Shown: positions 23,077 through 34,371 of the stretch, piece after piece
How the letters are laid out: each line of letters begins with the position of its first letter
Position numbering within the stretch: position 1 is the first letter of the stretch
Assembly (NCBI RefSeq): GCF_040147005.1
Contig: NZ_JAMSHO010000001.1
Span: forward strand, 2,666,001-2,730,000
Length of the DNA stretch: 64,000 nucleotides
Direction: 5' to 3'
Source of the DNA: Halomonas sp. H10-9-1
Lineage (GTDB): Bacteria > Pseudomonadota > Gammaproteobacteria > Pseudomonadales > Halomonadaceae
Translations under genes and position numbers: made by a program
The notes under the pieces: model-generated
The model's database searches: none
What the model was told of the DNA's origin: nothing
The model's input: the letters and a program-made list of their open reading frames with translations, nothing else

Positions 23077-23915
23077 CCTCGCGCTGGTTCAACAAGCTCG
23101 CCGCACGGGTCGGCTTCTGGGGGCTGGTGGCCCTGGTGGTGGTCGTCGCCGTGTTCCCCTTCTATTACGCCGTGATCACCTCCTTCAAGCCGTCCGGCGA
23201 CCTCTTCCGGGTCGAGCTGTGGCCCAGCACCTGGGATCTCGCCAACTACGTGCAGGTGTTCACCCAGCGCAGCTTCATCCAGGCGATCTTCAACTCGATC
23301 CTGGTCGCCACCAGCGTGGTGTTCATCGCCCTGCTGCTCGGCATCACCGCCTCCTACGCCCTGGGCCGGGTGCGCTTCCGCGGCCGCTCCACGGTGCTGC
23401 TGGTGATCCTGGGCGTATCGATGTTCCCCCAGGTAGCGGTGCTCTCCGGGCTCTTCGAGGTGATCCGCGCGCTCAACCTCTATAACAACCCGGGCGGCCT
23501 GATCCTGAGCTACACCATCTTCACCCTGCCCTTCACCGTCTGGGTGCTGACCACCTTCATGCGCCAGCTGCCCATGGAGCTCGAGGAGGCGGCGATTATG
23601 GACGGGGCCACCCCCTTGGTCACCATCACCAAGGTGTTCCTGCCGCTGATGTGGCCGGCCATGGCGACGACAGGGTTATTAGCCTTTATCGCCGCCTGGA
23701 ACGAGTTCCTCTTCGCTCTGACCTTCACCCTGACCGACAGCCAGCGCACCGTGCCGGTGGCCATCGCCCTGCTCTCCGGCGGCAGCGCCTACGAGCTGCC
23801 CTGGGGCCCGATCATGGCCGCCTCGGTGATCGTCACCGTGCCCCTGGTGGTGCTGGTGATCATCTTCCAGCGGCGTATCGTCTCCGGCCTCACCGCCGGC
23901 GCGGTCAAGGGGTAA
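23073..23915 (+). CDS. thuG: ThuG-like sugar ABC permease (MalG family)
   Basis: A 280-residue inner-membrane permease of six predicted helices. EAA loop: EAAIMDGATPLVTITKVFLP. The C-terminus ends SGLTAGAVKG, the conserved MalG-type tail that reaches into the translocation path. Overlaps thuF by four bases; the alpha-glucosidase gene follows after 28 bases. Partner of ThuF and of the ATPase at 25.6 kb. Confidence 0.88.
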   Translation: MTSRWFNKLAARVGFWGLVALVVVVAVFPFYYAVITSFKPSGDLFRVELWPSTWDLANYVQVFTQRSFIQAIFNSILVATSVVFIALLLGITASYALGRVRFRGRSTVLLVILGVSMFPQVAVLSGLFEVIRALNLYNNPGGLILSYTIFTLPFTVWVLTTFMRQLPMELEEAAIMDGATPLVTITKVFLPLMWPAMATTGLLAFIAAWNEFLFALTFTLTDSQRTVPVAIALLSGGSAYELPWGPIMAASVIVTVPLVVLVIIFQRRIVSGLTAGAVKG

Positions 23916-23943
23916 GCCTCTCATGTCATTCACGGAATCCAAG

Positions 23944-25566
23944 ATGCAAGACAATACCCTCTGGTGGCGCGGCGGCGTCATCTACCAGATCTACCCGCGC
24001 AGCTTCATGGACGCCAATGGTGACGGCATCGGCGACCTCACGGGCATCACCGAGAAGCTGGACTACGTGGCCTCGCTGGGCGTGGACGGCATCTGGCTGT
24101 CGCCCTTCTTCACCTCGCCGATGCTCGACTTCGGTTACGACGTCAGCGACTACCGCGACGTCGACCCGATGTTCGGCACGCTCGAGGACTTCAAGGCGCT
24201 GCTGACCCGGGCCCACGCGCTGGGCCTGAAGGTGATGATCGACCAGGTGATCAGCCACACCTCCGACCAGCACCCCTGGTTCCAGGAGAGCCGCGCCGAT
24301 CGCACCAACGCCAGGGCCGACTGGTACGTGTGGGCCGACCCCAAGCCCGACGGCACGCCCCCCAACAACTGGCTGTCGATCTTCGGCGGGCCGGCCTGGA
24401 CCTTCGACCCGCGCCGCCGCCAGTACTACCTGCACAACTTCCTGACCAGCCAGCCGGACCTCAACTTCCACCACCCGGAGGTGAGGGCCGCCCAGCTGGA
24501 CAACATGCGCTTCTGGCTGGAGCTGGGGGTGGACGGCTTCCGCCTGGACACCGTCAACTTCTACTTCCACGACGCCGAGCTGCGTGACAACCCGCCGGTC
24601 CCCGAGGGGGAGGCCAAGACCCTGGGCGCCCCGGAGGCCAACCCCTACACCTGGCAGCGCCACGTCTACGACCTGAGCCGCCCGGAGAACCTCGATTTCC
24701 TGCGCGAGCTGCGCGCGCTGATGGACGAGTACCCCGGGACCACCACGGTGGGCGAGATCGGCGACGACAATCCGCTGGAGCGCATGGCCGAGTACACCGC
24801 CGGCGGCGACAAGCTGCATATGGCCTACACCTTCGACCTGCTCAACGCGCCCCACTCGGCGGCCTATCTACGCGAAGTGATCGAGCGCTTCCAACGCCTG
24901 GCCGGCGACGCCTGGCCCTGCTGGGCGCTCTCCAACCACGACGTGGTGAGAAGCGCCACGCGCTGGGGCGCGGATGAGGACCCGCTCGCCTACCCCAAGG
25001 CGGCCCTGGCCATGCTCTTCTCGCTACGCGGCAGCGTCTGCCTCTACCAGGGCGAGGAGCTGGGCCTGCCGGAGGCGGAGGTGCCCTTCGAGCGCCTCCA
25101 GGACCCCTACGGCAAGGTGCTGTGGCCGGCGTTCAAGGGCCGCGACGGCTGCCGCACCCCCATGCCCTGGGAGAACAGCGCGAACGGCGGCTTCACCGCC
25201 CCGGGCGTCGAGCCCTGGCTGCCCGTGGAGGCGCGCCACCTGCCCCTCTCGGTGGCGCGGCAGGAGGACGACAGCGCGTCGGTGCTCAACGCCACCCGCC
25301 GCCTGCTGGCGTTCCGCGCCAGGCACCCTGCGCTGTTCGACGGCGAGCTGCGCCTGGTCGACGTGGGCGACGCGCTGCTCGGCTTCGTCCGCGAAAGGGC
25401 GGGCGAGCGGATCCTCTGCCTCTTCAACCTGACCGCCGAGCCCCGGGAGACCCGGCTGCCGCTGGCGGTCGACCACGCCCTCGAGGGCCATGGCTTCACG
25501 GCCTCCCTCGACGGCGACACCCTGCGGCTGCCGGCCTACCAGGCCGCCTGGTTCGCGGTATCCTGA
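23944..25566 (+). CDS. GH13 alpha-glucosidase, copy 2 (Halomonas H11 type)
   Basis: A 540-residue cytosolic alpha-glucosidase. It follows the known Halomonas sp. H11 enzyme closely: MQDN..WWRGGVIYQIYPRSF start, nucleophile in GVDGFRLDTVN, acid/base Glu in TTVGEIGDDN, and SNHDVVRSATRWG. That enzyme prefers alpha-1,4 disaccharides such as maltose and can transglucosylate. An ATG at 23923 would add seven residues; 23944 is chosen for the family N-terminus and a GGA ribosome site. Placed between transporter permease and ATPase genes, so imported sugar is hydrolysed at once. Confidence 0.9.
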   Translation: MQDNTLWWRGGVIYQIYPRSFMDANGDGIGDLTGITEKLDYVASLGVDGIWLSPFFTSPMLDFGYDVSDYRDVDPMFGTLEDFKALLTRAHALGLKVMIDQVISHTSDQHPWFQESRADRTNARADWYVWADPKPDGTPPNNWLSIFGGPAWTFDPRRRQYYLHNFLTSQPDLNFHHPEVRAAQLDNMRFWLELGVDGFRLDTVNFYFHDAELRDNPPVPEGEAKTLGAPEANPYTWQRHVYDLSRPENLDFLRELRALMDEYPGTTTVGEIGDDNPLERMAEYTAGGDKLHMAYTFDLLNAPHSAAYLREVIERFQRLAGDAWPCWALSNHDVVRSATRWGADEDPLAYPKAALAMLFSLRGSVCLYQGEELGLPEAEVPFERLQDPYGKVLWPAFKGRDGCRTPMPWENSANGGFTAPGVEPWLPVEARHLPLSVARQEDDSASVLNATRRLLAFRARHPALFDGELRLVDVGDALLGFVRERAGERILCLFNLTAEPRETRLPLAVDHALEGHGFTASLDGDTLRLPAYQAAWFAVS

Positions 25567-25643
25567 ACGATCGCAGCTCACCATAACAACAGGCCGGCCC
25601 CGACGAGAACGCCAAGGGCGCGGGGCCGGCAAGGAGTCATCAG

Positions 25644-26750
<1,107 letters not shown>

Positions 26751-26837
26751 AGCGGCGCATGAGCACGCACCGGCCCTGTCCCCCGCGGGCCAGGGTCGGT
26801 ATCCTTGTCAGCGGGTCGCCAACGACCAGGGAAGGCC

Positions 26838-27890
26838 ATGACCGCACCAACGCGCCGCATCACCTTGAAGGACCTGGCCCGTGAGCTCGGGGTCTCCACC
26901 GCCACCGTCTCCAACGCCTTCAACCGGCCGGACCAGCTCTCGCCCGCCCTGCGCGAGCGCATCCTCTGCGAGGCCAGCCGGCTGGGCTACCACGGCCCCG
27001 ATGCCAAGGCGCGCAGCCTGCGCACCGGGCGCTCGCGGATCATCGCGGTGATCCTCGCCGAGAGCCTCACCTACAGCCTCAACGACGCCGTGGCGAGCGA
27101 GTTCCTCTCGGGGGTGGCCGAGGTGCTCGACGCCCAGGGCCACACCCTGCTGCTGCTCTCCTCGCGCCAGACCCAGGGCCAGGTCCCGGGCTCGGCGAGC
27201 ATGGCCGACGGCTTCATCGTCTACGGCCTGATGCCGAGCCCCTCGCTGCTCGGCCGGCTGCCTGCCCAGGCTTCGCTGGTTTCGGTGGACTCCGAAATCG
27301 CCGGCCGCCCCACCGTCCACGTCGACAACGAGGCCGCCTGCCTCGCCATCGCCCGCCACGCCCTGCGGACGCCCCCGCGGCGGCCGGCCATCGTCAACCT
27401 GCGCCTCACCGCCGAGCCCTGCAACGGCCGCATCACCCCGGCCCATGCCCTGCTGGGAGCCGATCAGACCATCACCCGCTCGCGCCTGACCGCCTTCCAC
27501 CGCGCCCTGGCGGAGCACGGGATCGACCCGGCCGGGGTGCCGATGTGGAACATCGAGGAGAACACCTTCGAGGTCTGCGCCCCGGTGATCGAGGCGATCC
27601 TCGACTCGCCAGACGACGAGCGCCCCGACCTGCTGCTCTGCATGTCCGACCGCATCGCGCTGACCGCCGTCACCCTGGCCGAGCAGCGCGGCCTGCGCAT
27701 CCCCGGGGACCTGCGGATCACCGGCTTTGACGGCATCGCCGAGGGGCAGTACCGGGCCCCTCGCCTCACCACGATCCGCCAGGACAGTACCGAGAAGGGC
27801 CGCACCGCCGCCCGCATCATCCTCGGCCTCGCTCCGGCCGAACCCAGCCTGCTGCCCACCGAACTGGTGATCGGCGCCAGCTGCCCCTGA
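26838..27890 (+). CDS. LacI-family transcriptional regulator
   Basis: A 350-residue repressor with an N-terminal LacI HTH (ITLKDLARELGVSTATVSNAFNRP, read as separate halves about 7-28, plus hinge helix) and a periplasmic-binding-protein-like sugar domain (about 62-340). It is the last gene of the thu operon direction, 87 bases after the ATPase, with AGGGAAGG before its ATG. The two AACTTAATCGTTTAAG sites with central CG in the lamB-thuE region are its likely targets, making it a local sensor of an alpha-glucoside. The start at 26838 excludes an unlikely upstream extension. Confidence 0.88.
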   Translation: MTAPTRRITLKDLARELGVSTATVSNAFNRPDQLSPALRERILCEASRLGYHGPDAKARSLRTGRSRIIAVILAESLTYSLNDAVASEFLSGVAEVLDAQGHTLLLLSSRQTQGQVPGSASMADGFIVYGLMPSPSLLGRLPAQASLVSVDSEIAGRPTVHVDNEAACLAIARHALRTPPRRPAIVNLRLTAEPCNGRITPAHALLGADQTITRSRLTAFHRALAEHGIDPAGVPMWNIEENTFEVCAPVIEAILDSPDDERPDLLLCMSDRIALTAVTLAEQRGLRIPGDLRITGFDGIAEGQYRAPRLTTIRQDSTEKGRTAARIILGLAPAEPSLLPTELVIGASCP

Positions 27891-27987
27891 ACCGACGGGG
27901 CCTGCCGCCCCGCGCCTCCTCTCCTTCGCCCTCTCCCCCTTCGCCCCGTGCCCTACGCCCCACCCGTACGCCACCCCTGCGCCCCCC

Positions 27988-27997
27988 GGGGAGGAGG
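27988..27997 (+). promoter_or_regulatory. MalT box upstream of malE
   Basis: GGGGAGGAGG is a perfect match to the E. coli MalT box GGGGAKGAGG, 94 bases before the malE start. A degenerate GGGGATTGG follows 20 bases downstream (28008-28016), two helical turns away. With malT in the same island this supports MalT activation of malEFG. Confidence 0.55.
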
Positions 27998-28063
27998 ACG
28001 TCGAGCGGGGGATTGGCGACGCTGGACGCCTCCGTCATGACGCTCCACCCGGGGCGCCACCGC

Positions 28064-28073
28064 ACAACAACAG
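28064..28073 (+). promoter_or_regulatory. ACAACAACAG motif in the malE leader
   Basis: One base short of the AANAANAA pattern, immediately before the GGAGGA ribosome site of malE. Third leader in the island with this motif. Confidence 0.35.
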
Positions 28074-28091
28074 CCTGGAGGATCCAGTCCC

Positions 28092-29282
28092 ATGACGCCA
28101 TCACGCCGTGGTTTCCTGTTCCCGCTGCTGGCCGCCGCCCTGGGGAGCGGCCTCGCCCTGCCCGCCGTGGCCTTCGACGCCGACAAGCTGACCATCTGGA
28201 TGGGCGACAACAAGGGGCCGGAGGGCATCCGAGAGGTCGGCCGCCGGTTCACCGCCGATACCGGGGTCGAGGTGGAGGTCGTCCATCCCGACAACCTCAC
28301 CGACCGCTTCCAGCAGGCCGCCGGCAGCGGACAGGGCCCGGATATCGTGATCTGGGCCCATGACCGCCTGGGCGAATGGGCCCAGAGCGGGCTGCTGACG
28401 CCGCTCTCCCCGAGCGACGACTTCCGTGGCCGCTACTTCGACTTCACCTGGGACGCCACCCTGTGGAACGGCGAGACCTACGGCTACCCGATCTCCGTGG
28501 AGTCGCTGGGGCTGATCTACAACAAGGCGCTCGTCGACGAGGCCCCGGAGAGCTTCGCCGAACTGATGGCATTGGATGCCGAGCTGGCCGAGCAGGGCAG
28601 GAAGGCGATCCTCTTCGACTACAGCGAGCCCTACTACGGCTGGATCCTGCTGGCGGCCAACGGCGGCTACCCCTTCCGCCAGACCGAGACGGGCTTCGAC
28701 GTCAGCGACATCGGGGTCAACAACGCGGGGGCCCTGCAGGGCGCCGAGCTGCTGCGCGAGCTGATCGAACGGGACGTGGTGCCCCGCGGCACCGACTACA
28801 GCGTGATGGATACCCGCTTCAATCGCGGCGAGGTGGCCACCATGATCAGCGGGCCCTGGGCCTGGGGCAACCTGGAGCGCAGCGGGATCGACTACGGCGT
28901 GGCCCTGCTGCCCAGGGTGGGCGACGAGCGCGCCAGGCCGATGTTCGGCGTCATGACGGCGATGATCAACGCCGCCACGCCCAACGACTTCCTGGCCGTG
29001 GAGTTCCTCGAGAACTACCTGCTCGACGAGGCGGGGCTGCGTACCTTCAACGGCGACGGCACCCTGGGCGCGGTGGCCCATGTGGCCTACCAGCGGGAGC
29101 TGGCGGAGGACCCCGCGATCGCCGCCACCCTGGCCAACGCCGAGATCGGCATGCCGATGCCCAACATCCCCGAGATGGGCGCCTTCTGGGCCGCCATGGA
29201 GCCGGCGCTGCAGAACATCGGCAGTGGCCGCCAGACCCCGCAGGAGGCGCTGGACGCCGCCGCCCGCCGCATGCGCCAGTAA
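28092..29282 (+). CDS. malE: Maltose/maltodextrin-binding protein
   Basis: A 396-residue periplasmic receptor. Signal peptide about 1-27 (cut after AVA); the mature part opens with KLTIWMGDNKG and contains GPDIVIWAHDRLGEWAQSGLL and SGPWAWGNLERSGIDYGV, the same blocks as E. coli MalE. It delivers maltose and maltodextrins to MalFG. A MalT box lies upstream. It is more like enteric MalE than the ThuE-like receptor at 20.8 kb, so the island has two different receptors for overlapping sugars. Confidence 0.9.
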   Translation: MTPSRRGFLFPLLAAALGSGLALPAVAFDADKLTIWMGDNKGPEGIREVGRRFTADTGVEVEVVHPDNLTDRFQQAAGSGQGPDIVIWAHDRLGEWAQSGLLTPLSPSDDFRGRYFDFTWDATLWNGETYGYPISVESLGLIYNKALVDEAPESFAELMALDAELAEQGRKAILFDYSEPYYGWILLAANGGYPFRQTETGFDVSDIGVNNAGALQGAELLRELIERDVVPRGTDYSVMDTRFNRGEVATMISGPWAWGNLERSGIDYGVALLPRVGDERARPMFGVMTAMINAATPNDFLAVEFLENYLLDEAGLRTFNGDGTLGAVAHVAYQRELAEDPAIAATLANAEIGMPMPNIPEMGAFWAAMEPALQNIGSGRQTPQEALDAAARRMRQ

Positions 29283-29341
29283 GCCGACTCACCACCCCGG
29301 CCGGCGGCCCTGCCGTCGGCCGCTCCCGCAGGACACTCGCT

Positions 29342-30919
29342 ATGTACACCACCAACGCCTCCCGGGGGCTGCCGCGACACCGGTCGCGCCATCCCGCGGA
29401 ACGCTACGCCCGCTGGGCGGCCCGCGCCCTGGTCGCCGCCCTGGTCGTGGGCCTGATGTGGCTGGTCGTCGCCTTCCACCTCAACGGCCAATGGATGTTC
29501 GCGCTGCTCTTCCTGGTGCTGGGCGCCGCCCTGGCGGTGGTCTTCACCCGCCGCAGCCTGATGAGTCACCGCTACATCTTCCCCGCCGTGGCCGGCCTCG
29601 GCGTCTTCGTGATCTTCCCGCTGGTCTACACCTTCGGCATCAGCTTCAGCAACTACAGCTCGAGCAACCTGCTCAGCGAGGAGCGGGTCCGCGCGCAGCT
29701 CCTCTCGCGCACCTATCAGGAGGAGGGCGCCGCCTTCGGCTTCTCGCTGCACCGCGAGGGCGAGCTCGTCAGGCTCTACCTGGAAGCCGAGGGCGGCCCG
29801 ACCGGGGAAGGCGCCAAGCGCTTCACGAGCCCGCCGCTTAACCTGGCCAACCGGGAGGAGCGCCGGATCGGCGTCCAGCCCGCCGACCGGGCCCCGGCTG
29901 CCGAACCGCTGCCGATGCGCGAGGTGATCGCCGCCCGCGGCGCCCTGCAGGGACTGCGCCTGGTCACCCCCGAGGGCCTCGAGCTGCGCATGTCGGGGCT
30001 GCGCCATTTCGCCCCGATGCTCGACCGCTACGAGGCCCGCGACGACGGCAGCCTGTTCGACCGCCGCGACGACCGGGTGCTGACGCCGGACCAGCAGATC
30101 GGCTTCTTCGTCACCGACGACGGCGAGACCATCACCCCGGGGTGGCCGGTGGCGGTCGGCCTGGACAACTACACCCGGATCTTCGCCGACCCGGACATCC
30201 GCGGCCCCTTCCTGCAGATCTTCGTCTGGACCTTCGCCTTCGCCGGGCTGACCGTGCTGTTCACCCTGGCGGTGGGCTTCGTGCTGGCCGCCCTGCTGCA
30301 GTGGGATCAGCTGCGCGGCAAGGCGATCTACCGCACGCTGCTGATCCTGCCCTACGCGGTACCCGCCTTCATCTCGATCCTGATCTTCAAGGGGATGTTC
30401 AACCAGCACTTCGGCGAGGTGAACATGATCCTCGACGGCCTGTTCGGCATTCGCCCGGAGTGGTTCACCGACCCCTGGCTGGCCCGCACGATGCTGCTGG
30501 TGGTCAACACCTGGCTCGGCTACCCCTACATGCTGCTGCTGTGCATGGGGCTGATCCAGTCGATCCCGCGGGACCTCTTCGAGGCCTCGGCGGTGGACGG
30601 CGGCGGTCCGCTCACCAACCTGTTCCGGATCACCCTGCCGCTGATCATCAGGCCACTGACGCCCCTGCTGATCGCCGCCTTCGCCTTCAACTTCAACAAC
30701 TTCGTCCTGATCGCCCTGCTCACCGGCGGCAACCCGGACATCCTCGGCGCCAGCACGCCGGCGGGCACCACCGACCTGCTGGTCAGCTACACCTACCGCA
30801 TCGCCTTCCAGGATGCCGGCCAGAACTTCGGCCTGGCCGCCGCCATCGCCACCCTGATCTTCCTGCTGGTGGCCGGCCTGTCGCTGCTCAACCTGCGGCT
30901 GTCCAGGGTCAAGGTCTGA
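29342..30919 (+). CDS. malF: Maltose transport permease MalF
   Basis: A 525-residue inner-membrane permease. Two N-terminal helix pairs (about 28-75 and 80-105) are followed by a large periplasmic P2 domain (about 110-270), the feature of enteric MalF that contacts MalE, then six core helices with the EAA loop EASAVDGGGPLTNLFRITLP. The ATG at 29342 follows AGGA at good spacing and lies 59 bases after malE. Forms a heterodimer with MalG. The frame is open upstream but out of family homology. Confidence 0.92.
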   Translation: MYTTNASRGLPRHRSRHPAERYARWAARALVAALVVGLMWLVVAFHLNGQWMFALLFLVLGAALAVVFTRRSLMSHRYIFPAVAGLGVFVIFPLVYTFGISFSNYSSSNLLSEERVRAQLLSRTYQEEGAAFGFSLHREGELVRLYLEAEGGPTGEGAKRFTSPPLNLANREERRIGVQPADRAPAAEPLPMREVIAARGALQGLRLVTPEGLELRMSGLRHFAPMLDRYEARDDGSLFDRRDDRVLTPDQQIGFFVTDDGETITPGWPVAVGLDNYTRIFADPDIRGPFLQIFVWTFAFAGLTVLFTLAVGFVLAALLQWDQLRGKAIYRTLLILPYAVPAFISILIFKGMFNQHFGEVNMILDGLFGIRPEWFTDPWLARTMLLVVNTWLGYPYMLLLCMGLIQSIPRDLFEASAVDGGGPLTNLFRITLPLIIRPLTPLLIAAFAFNFNNFVLIALLTGGNPDILGASTPAGTTDLLVSYTYRIAFQDAGQNFGLAAAIATLIFLLVAGLSLLNLRLSRVKV

Positions 30920-30934
30920 AAAGGAGATACCGTC

Positions 30935-31825
30935 ATGGACATGGTTCAACCCCGCTCGATCCGTGCCCGGCGGCTTGCCGCCCACCTAGCGCTGCTCGGC
31001 TTCGTCTCGCTGATCGTCTTCCCGCTTCTGCTGGTGATCTCGATCTCCTTCCGCGAGGGCAACTTCGCCAGCGGCAGCCTGATTCCCGAGCGCTTCTCGC
31101 TGGAGCACTGGGCCCTGGCCTTCGGCATCCCCTGGGAGCGGGCCGACGGCAGCGTGGTCCAGCCACCCTTCCCGGTGCTGCTGTGGCTGTGGAACTCGGT
31201 GAAGGTCGCGCTGGTGTCGTCGCTGCTGATCCTGGCGCTCGCCACCACCAGCGCCTACGCCTTCGCTCGCATGCGCTTCCGCGGCAAGGCGCCGATCCTC
31301 AAGGGCATGCTGATCTTCCAGATGTTCCCGGCGGTGCTCTCGCTGGTGGCACTCTATGCGCTGTTCGATCGCCTGGGCCAGCTGGTGCCCTGGCTGGGCA
31401 TCAACACCCATGGCGCCCTGATCGTCGCCTCGCTGGGGGCGGTGGCCCTGCACATCTGGACCATCAAGGGCTACTTCGAATCCATCGACGGTTCTCTGGA
31501 GGAGGCCGCCATGGTCGACGGCGCCAGCACCTGGCAGGCCTTCCGCTACATCCTGCTGCCGCTGTCGGTGCCGATCCTGATGGTGGTCTTCATCCTCGCC
31601 TTCGTGATGAGCATCATGGAGTACCCCATGGCCTCGGTGCTGCTGGTCGACGAGCACAAGCTGACGCTCGCCGTGGGGGCCCAGCAGTACCTGGCCGACC
31701 ACAACCAGCGCTGGGGCAACTTCGCCGCCGCCGCGGTGCTCTCGGGCCTGCCCATCACCGTGGCCTTCCTGGTCTGCCAGCGCTGGATCATCGGCGGGCT
31801 CACCGCCGGCGGCGTGAAAGGCTAG
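30935..31825 (+). CDS. malG: Maltose transport permease MalG
   Basis: A 296-residue inner-membrane permease matching enteric MalG, with EAA loop [20 protein letters not shown] and the conserved end [11 protein letters not shown] strong AAAAGGAG ribosome site follows malF by a few bases. Last gene of malEFG; a clear intrinsic terminator lies 31 bases downstream. No malK follows, unlike many mal operons, so the ATPase must come from 13.2 or 25.6 kb. Confidence 0.92.
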   Translation: MDMVQPRSIRARRLAAHLALLGFVSLIVFPLLLVISISFREGNFASGSLIPERFSLEHWALAFGIPWERADGSVVQPPFPVLLWLWNSVKVALVSSLLILALATTSAYAFARMRFRGKAPILKGMLIFQMFPAVLSLVALYALFDRLGQLVPWLGINTHGALIVASLGAVALHIWTIKGYFESIDGSLEEAAMVDGASTWQAFRYILLPLSVPILMVVFILAFVMSIMEYPMASVLLVDEHKLTLAVGAQQYLADHNQRWGNFAAAAVLSGLPITVAFLVCQRWIIGGLTAGGVKG

Positions 31826-31855
31826 TTTCCTCGTCCTGAGCGAAGCGCTGCTCGC

Positions 31856-31880
31856 CCCCGGCCATCCTGGCCGGGGTTTT
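31856..31880 (+). terminator. Intrinsic terminator of malEFG
   Basis: CCCCGGCC, loop ATCCT, GGCCGGGG, then TTTTCT. Ends the plus-strand sugar operon before the convergent usp gene. Confidence 0.85.
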
Positions 31881-31962
31881 CTCGTGACGAGGCGTGGGAG
31901 GCGACGACGCCCCGTGCGCTCTCGCGCCCGGGGCGTCGGGTCGAATCTGGGAGGGAGTCGCC

Positions 31963-32817
31963 TCAGCGCAGCAGCAGCACGGGCACCTTCGCACGGCGCA
32001 GCATCTCGGTGGTGGTGCTGCCCACCAGCAGGTGGCGGATGCGCGAGTGGCCGTAGGCGCCCATCACCAACATGTCGATCCCGTGTTCCTCCTGGTAGGT
32101 GCGCAGGGTCGCCTCTACCTCGCCGGCGCGGATGGCGCCCTCGGCCTCATGACCGGCGTCGCGCAGGGTGCCGAGCGCCCAGTCGAGCTGGGAGCGGTTG
32201 TCGCCGGTCTCGGCACCGACGATCACCACGTGCACCGGCACACCCTCGAAGAGGGGGCTTCTGGCCAGCATCTCGACCCCCTTGCGAGTGGTCTTGCTGC
32301 CGTCGAAGGCCAGCATCACCCGCTCGGGACGCCGGTAGGTGTGCGGCACCATCAGGATCGGGCGGTGCAGGGTGCGCACCACCCGCTCCAGGTTGGAGCC
32401 CAGGTGGCCGCTGTCCAGGTGGGCGGTCTCGCCGCGCTTGCCTACCACCAGCAGGCGGATCTCGTCGGCCAACTCCTCGAGGGTCTCCACCAGGGTACCG
32501 TTGCGCTGGCGGCCAGCGGGCTCGGCGACACCGCTCTCCACGGCGCGCTCCCGGGCCGCCTTGAGCATCCGCCGGCCCTGCTCCTGGGCCACCTTGGCCT
32601 GTCTCTCCTCCAGCTGGGCGAGCTCCTCCAGCAGATGCTCCCGCGCCCCCAAGCCGATGCTGCCGGAGAGGTCGGCCTCGGCGGTCTGGGGGTGGTTGTC
32701 GTTCACGTGCAGGAAGGTCAGCGGTGCATCTAGCGCCCGACTGGCCCAGGCGGCGTAGTCGCACACGCCTTCCGAGAACTTCGAGCCGTCGATGGCGGCC
32801 ATTACCTGTTCGGTCAT
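31963..32817 (-). CDS. Universal stress protein with two Usp domains
   Basis: A 284-residue cytosolic protein made of two UspA folds (about 1-150 and 160-284). The second carries the complete nucleotide-binding motif GAYGHSRIRHLLVGST (G-2X-G-9X-G-S/T); the first has a variant of it. It lies 63 bases after a SulP transporter on the same strand; SulP-Usp pairs recur in marine bacteria, and the Usp may tune bicarbonate or sulfate uptake, as TeaD does for the ectoine transporter TeaABC in Halomonas elongata. That function is inferred. Confidence 0.88.
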   Translation of the reverse strand: MTEQVMAAIDGSKFSEGVCDYAAWASRALDAPLTFLHVNDNHPQTAEADLSGSIGLGAREHLLEELAQLEERQAKVAQEQGRRMLKAARERAVESGVAEPAGRQRNGTLVETLEELADEIRLLVVGKRGETAHLDSGHLGSNLERVVRTLHRPILMVPHTYRRPERVMLAFDGSKTTRKGVEMLARSPLFEGVPVHVVIVGAETGDNRSQLDWALGTLRDAGHEAEGAIRAGEVEATLRTYQEEHGIDMLVMGAYGHSRIRHLLVGSTTTEMLRRAKVPVLLLR

Positions 32818-32880
32818 CGTCTTGTCCTGATACTGGCGTATTGGGTCATGGTGTCACGTTCTCCCCCATCGAGACGGACG

Positions 32881-34371
32881 TCAATGGCCGCCCATCAGCT
32901 TCTCCACCGCCTCGGGGTCGTCGTGCACCGCATAGCGGTCAACGATGGTGGCGCTGGCCTCGTTGAGGCCGACCAGTTCCACCTCGGTGCCCTCGCGCCG
33001 GAACTTGAGCACGATGCGGTCCAGGGCCTGGACGGCGGTGATGTCCCAGAAGTGAGCGCGCGACAGGTCGATGGTGACCTTCTCCAGGGTCTCCTTGAAG
33101 TCGAAGGCCTTGCCGAAGCGCTCGGAGGAGGCGAAGAACACCTGGCCCACCACCTGGTAGACCCGCGCGTTGCCCTCGTCATCTTCCTCGCTGCCAATGT
33201 AGAGGATATTGCCCACCTTGTTGGCGAAGTTCATCGCGGCGAGCAGCACGCCGACGAAGACACCGATCGCCAGGTTGTGGGTGCCGACGGTGACGGCCAC
33301 GGTGGCCAGCATCACCATGTTGGTGCTCATCGGGTGCTTCTTCAGGTCGCGGATCGATTCCCAGCTGAAGGTACCGATGGAGACCATGATCATCACCGCC
33401 ACCAGGGCCGCCATGGGGATCTGCGAGACCCAGTCGGCGAGGAACACCACCATCAGCAGCAGCGCCACGCCGGCGACGAGGGTAGAGAGCCGGGTGCGGC
33501 CACCCGACTTGATGTTGATCACCGACTGCCCAATCATCGCACAGCCCGCCATGCCACCGATCAGCCCGGTACCGATGTTGGCCAGCCCCTGCCCCTTGCA
33601 CTCACGGTTCTTGTCGCTCTGGGTATCGGTCAAGTCGTCGACGATGGTGGCGGTCATCATCGACTCCAGCAGGCCCACCACGGTAAGCATCACCGAATAG
33701 GGCAGGATGATCATCAACGTCTCGAGGTTCAGCGGCACCTCGGGCCACAGGAACACCGGCAGGGTGTCGGGCAGCTCGCCCATGTCGCCGACGGTGCGGA
33801 TCTCCATGCCGGTCAGCAGGTAGACCGCGGTCAGCACCAGGATGCAGACCAGCGGGGACGGTAGCAGCTTGCCCACCTTCGGCAGGTAGGGGAAGCCGTA
33901 GATGATCGCCAGGCCCGCCGCGGTCATGGCATACACATGCCAGGTCACCCCGGTCAGCTCCGGCAACTGGGCCATGAAGATCAGGATCGCCAGGGCGTTG
34001 ACGAAACCGGTAACCACCGAGCGTGACACGAAGCGCATCAGGTCGGCGAGGCGCAGGTAGCCGGCAAGGATCTGCAACACCCCGGTGAGCAGGGTGGCGG
34101 CCAGCAGGTACTGCAGGCCGTGCTCCTTGACCAGGGTGACCATCAGCAGCGCCATGGCACCGGTAGCCGCCGAGATCATCCCCGGCCGACCGCCGGCGAA
34201 GGCGATGATCACCGCCATGGAGAAGGAGGCGTAGAGGCCGACCTTGGGGTCGACGCCGGCGATGATCGAGAAGGCGATGGCCTCGGGGATCAACGCCAGG
34301 GCGACGACGATTCCCGAGAGGGTGTCGCCCTTGAGGTTGGAGAACCAGCTCTGTTTCATCTTTTCGTACAT
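32881..34371 (-). CDS. SulP-family anion transporter with STAS domain
   Basis: A 496-residue inner-membrane carrier of inorganic anions (sulfate or bicarbonate). About 10-12 helices cover residues 15-390, with GLYASF and AMIGQS-type segments, then a cytosolic STAS domain (about 400-496). The start [12 protein letters not shown] matches the family; the frame is open for 53 codons upstream, but those lack homology-like character. The ribosome site is weak. Upstream of the usp gene in a probable two-gene operon. A second, different SulP is at 57.6 kb. Confidence 0.85.
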   Translation of the reverse strand: MYEKMKQSWFSNLKGDTLSGIVVALALIPEAIAFSIIAGVDPKVGLYASFSMAVIIAFAGGRPGMISAATGAMALLMVTLVKEHGLQYLLAATLLTGVLQILAGYLRLADLMRFVSRSVVTGFVNALAILIFMAQLPELTGVTWHVYAMTAAGLAIIYGFPYLPKVGKLLPSPLVCILVLTAVYLLTGMEIRTVGDMGELPDTLPVFLWPEVPLNLETLMIILPYSVMLTVVGLLESMMTATIVDDLTDTQSDKNRECKGQGLANIGTGLIGGMAGCAMIGQSVINIKSGGRTRLSTLVAGVALLLMVVFLADWVSQIPMAALVAVMIMVSIGTFSWESIRDLKKHPMSTNMVMLATVAVTVGTHNLAIGVFVGVLLAAMNFANKVGNILYIGSEEDDEGNARVYQVVGQVFFASSERFGKAFDFKETLEKVTIDLSRAHFWDITAVQALDRIVLKFRREGTEVELVGLNEASATIVDRYAVHDDPEAVEKLMGGH

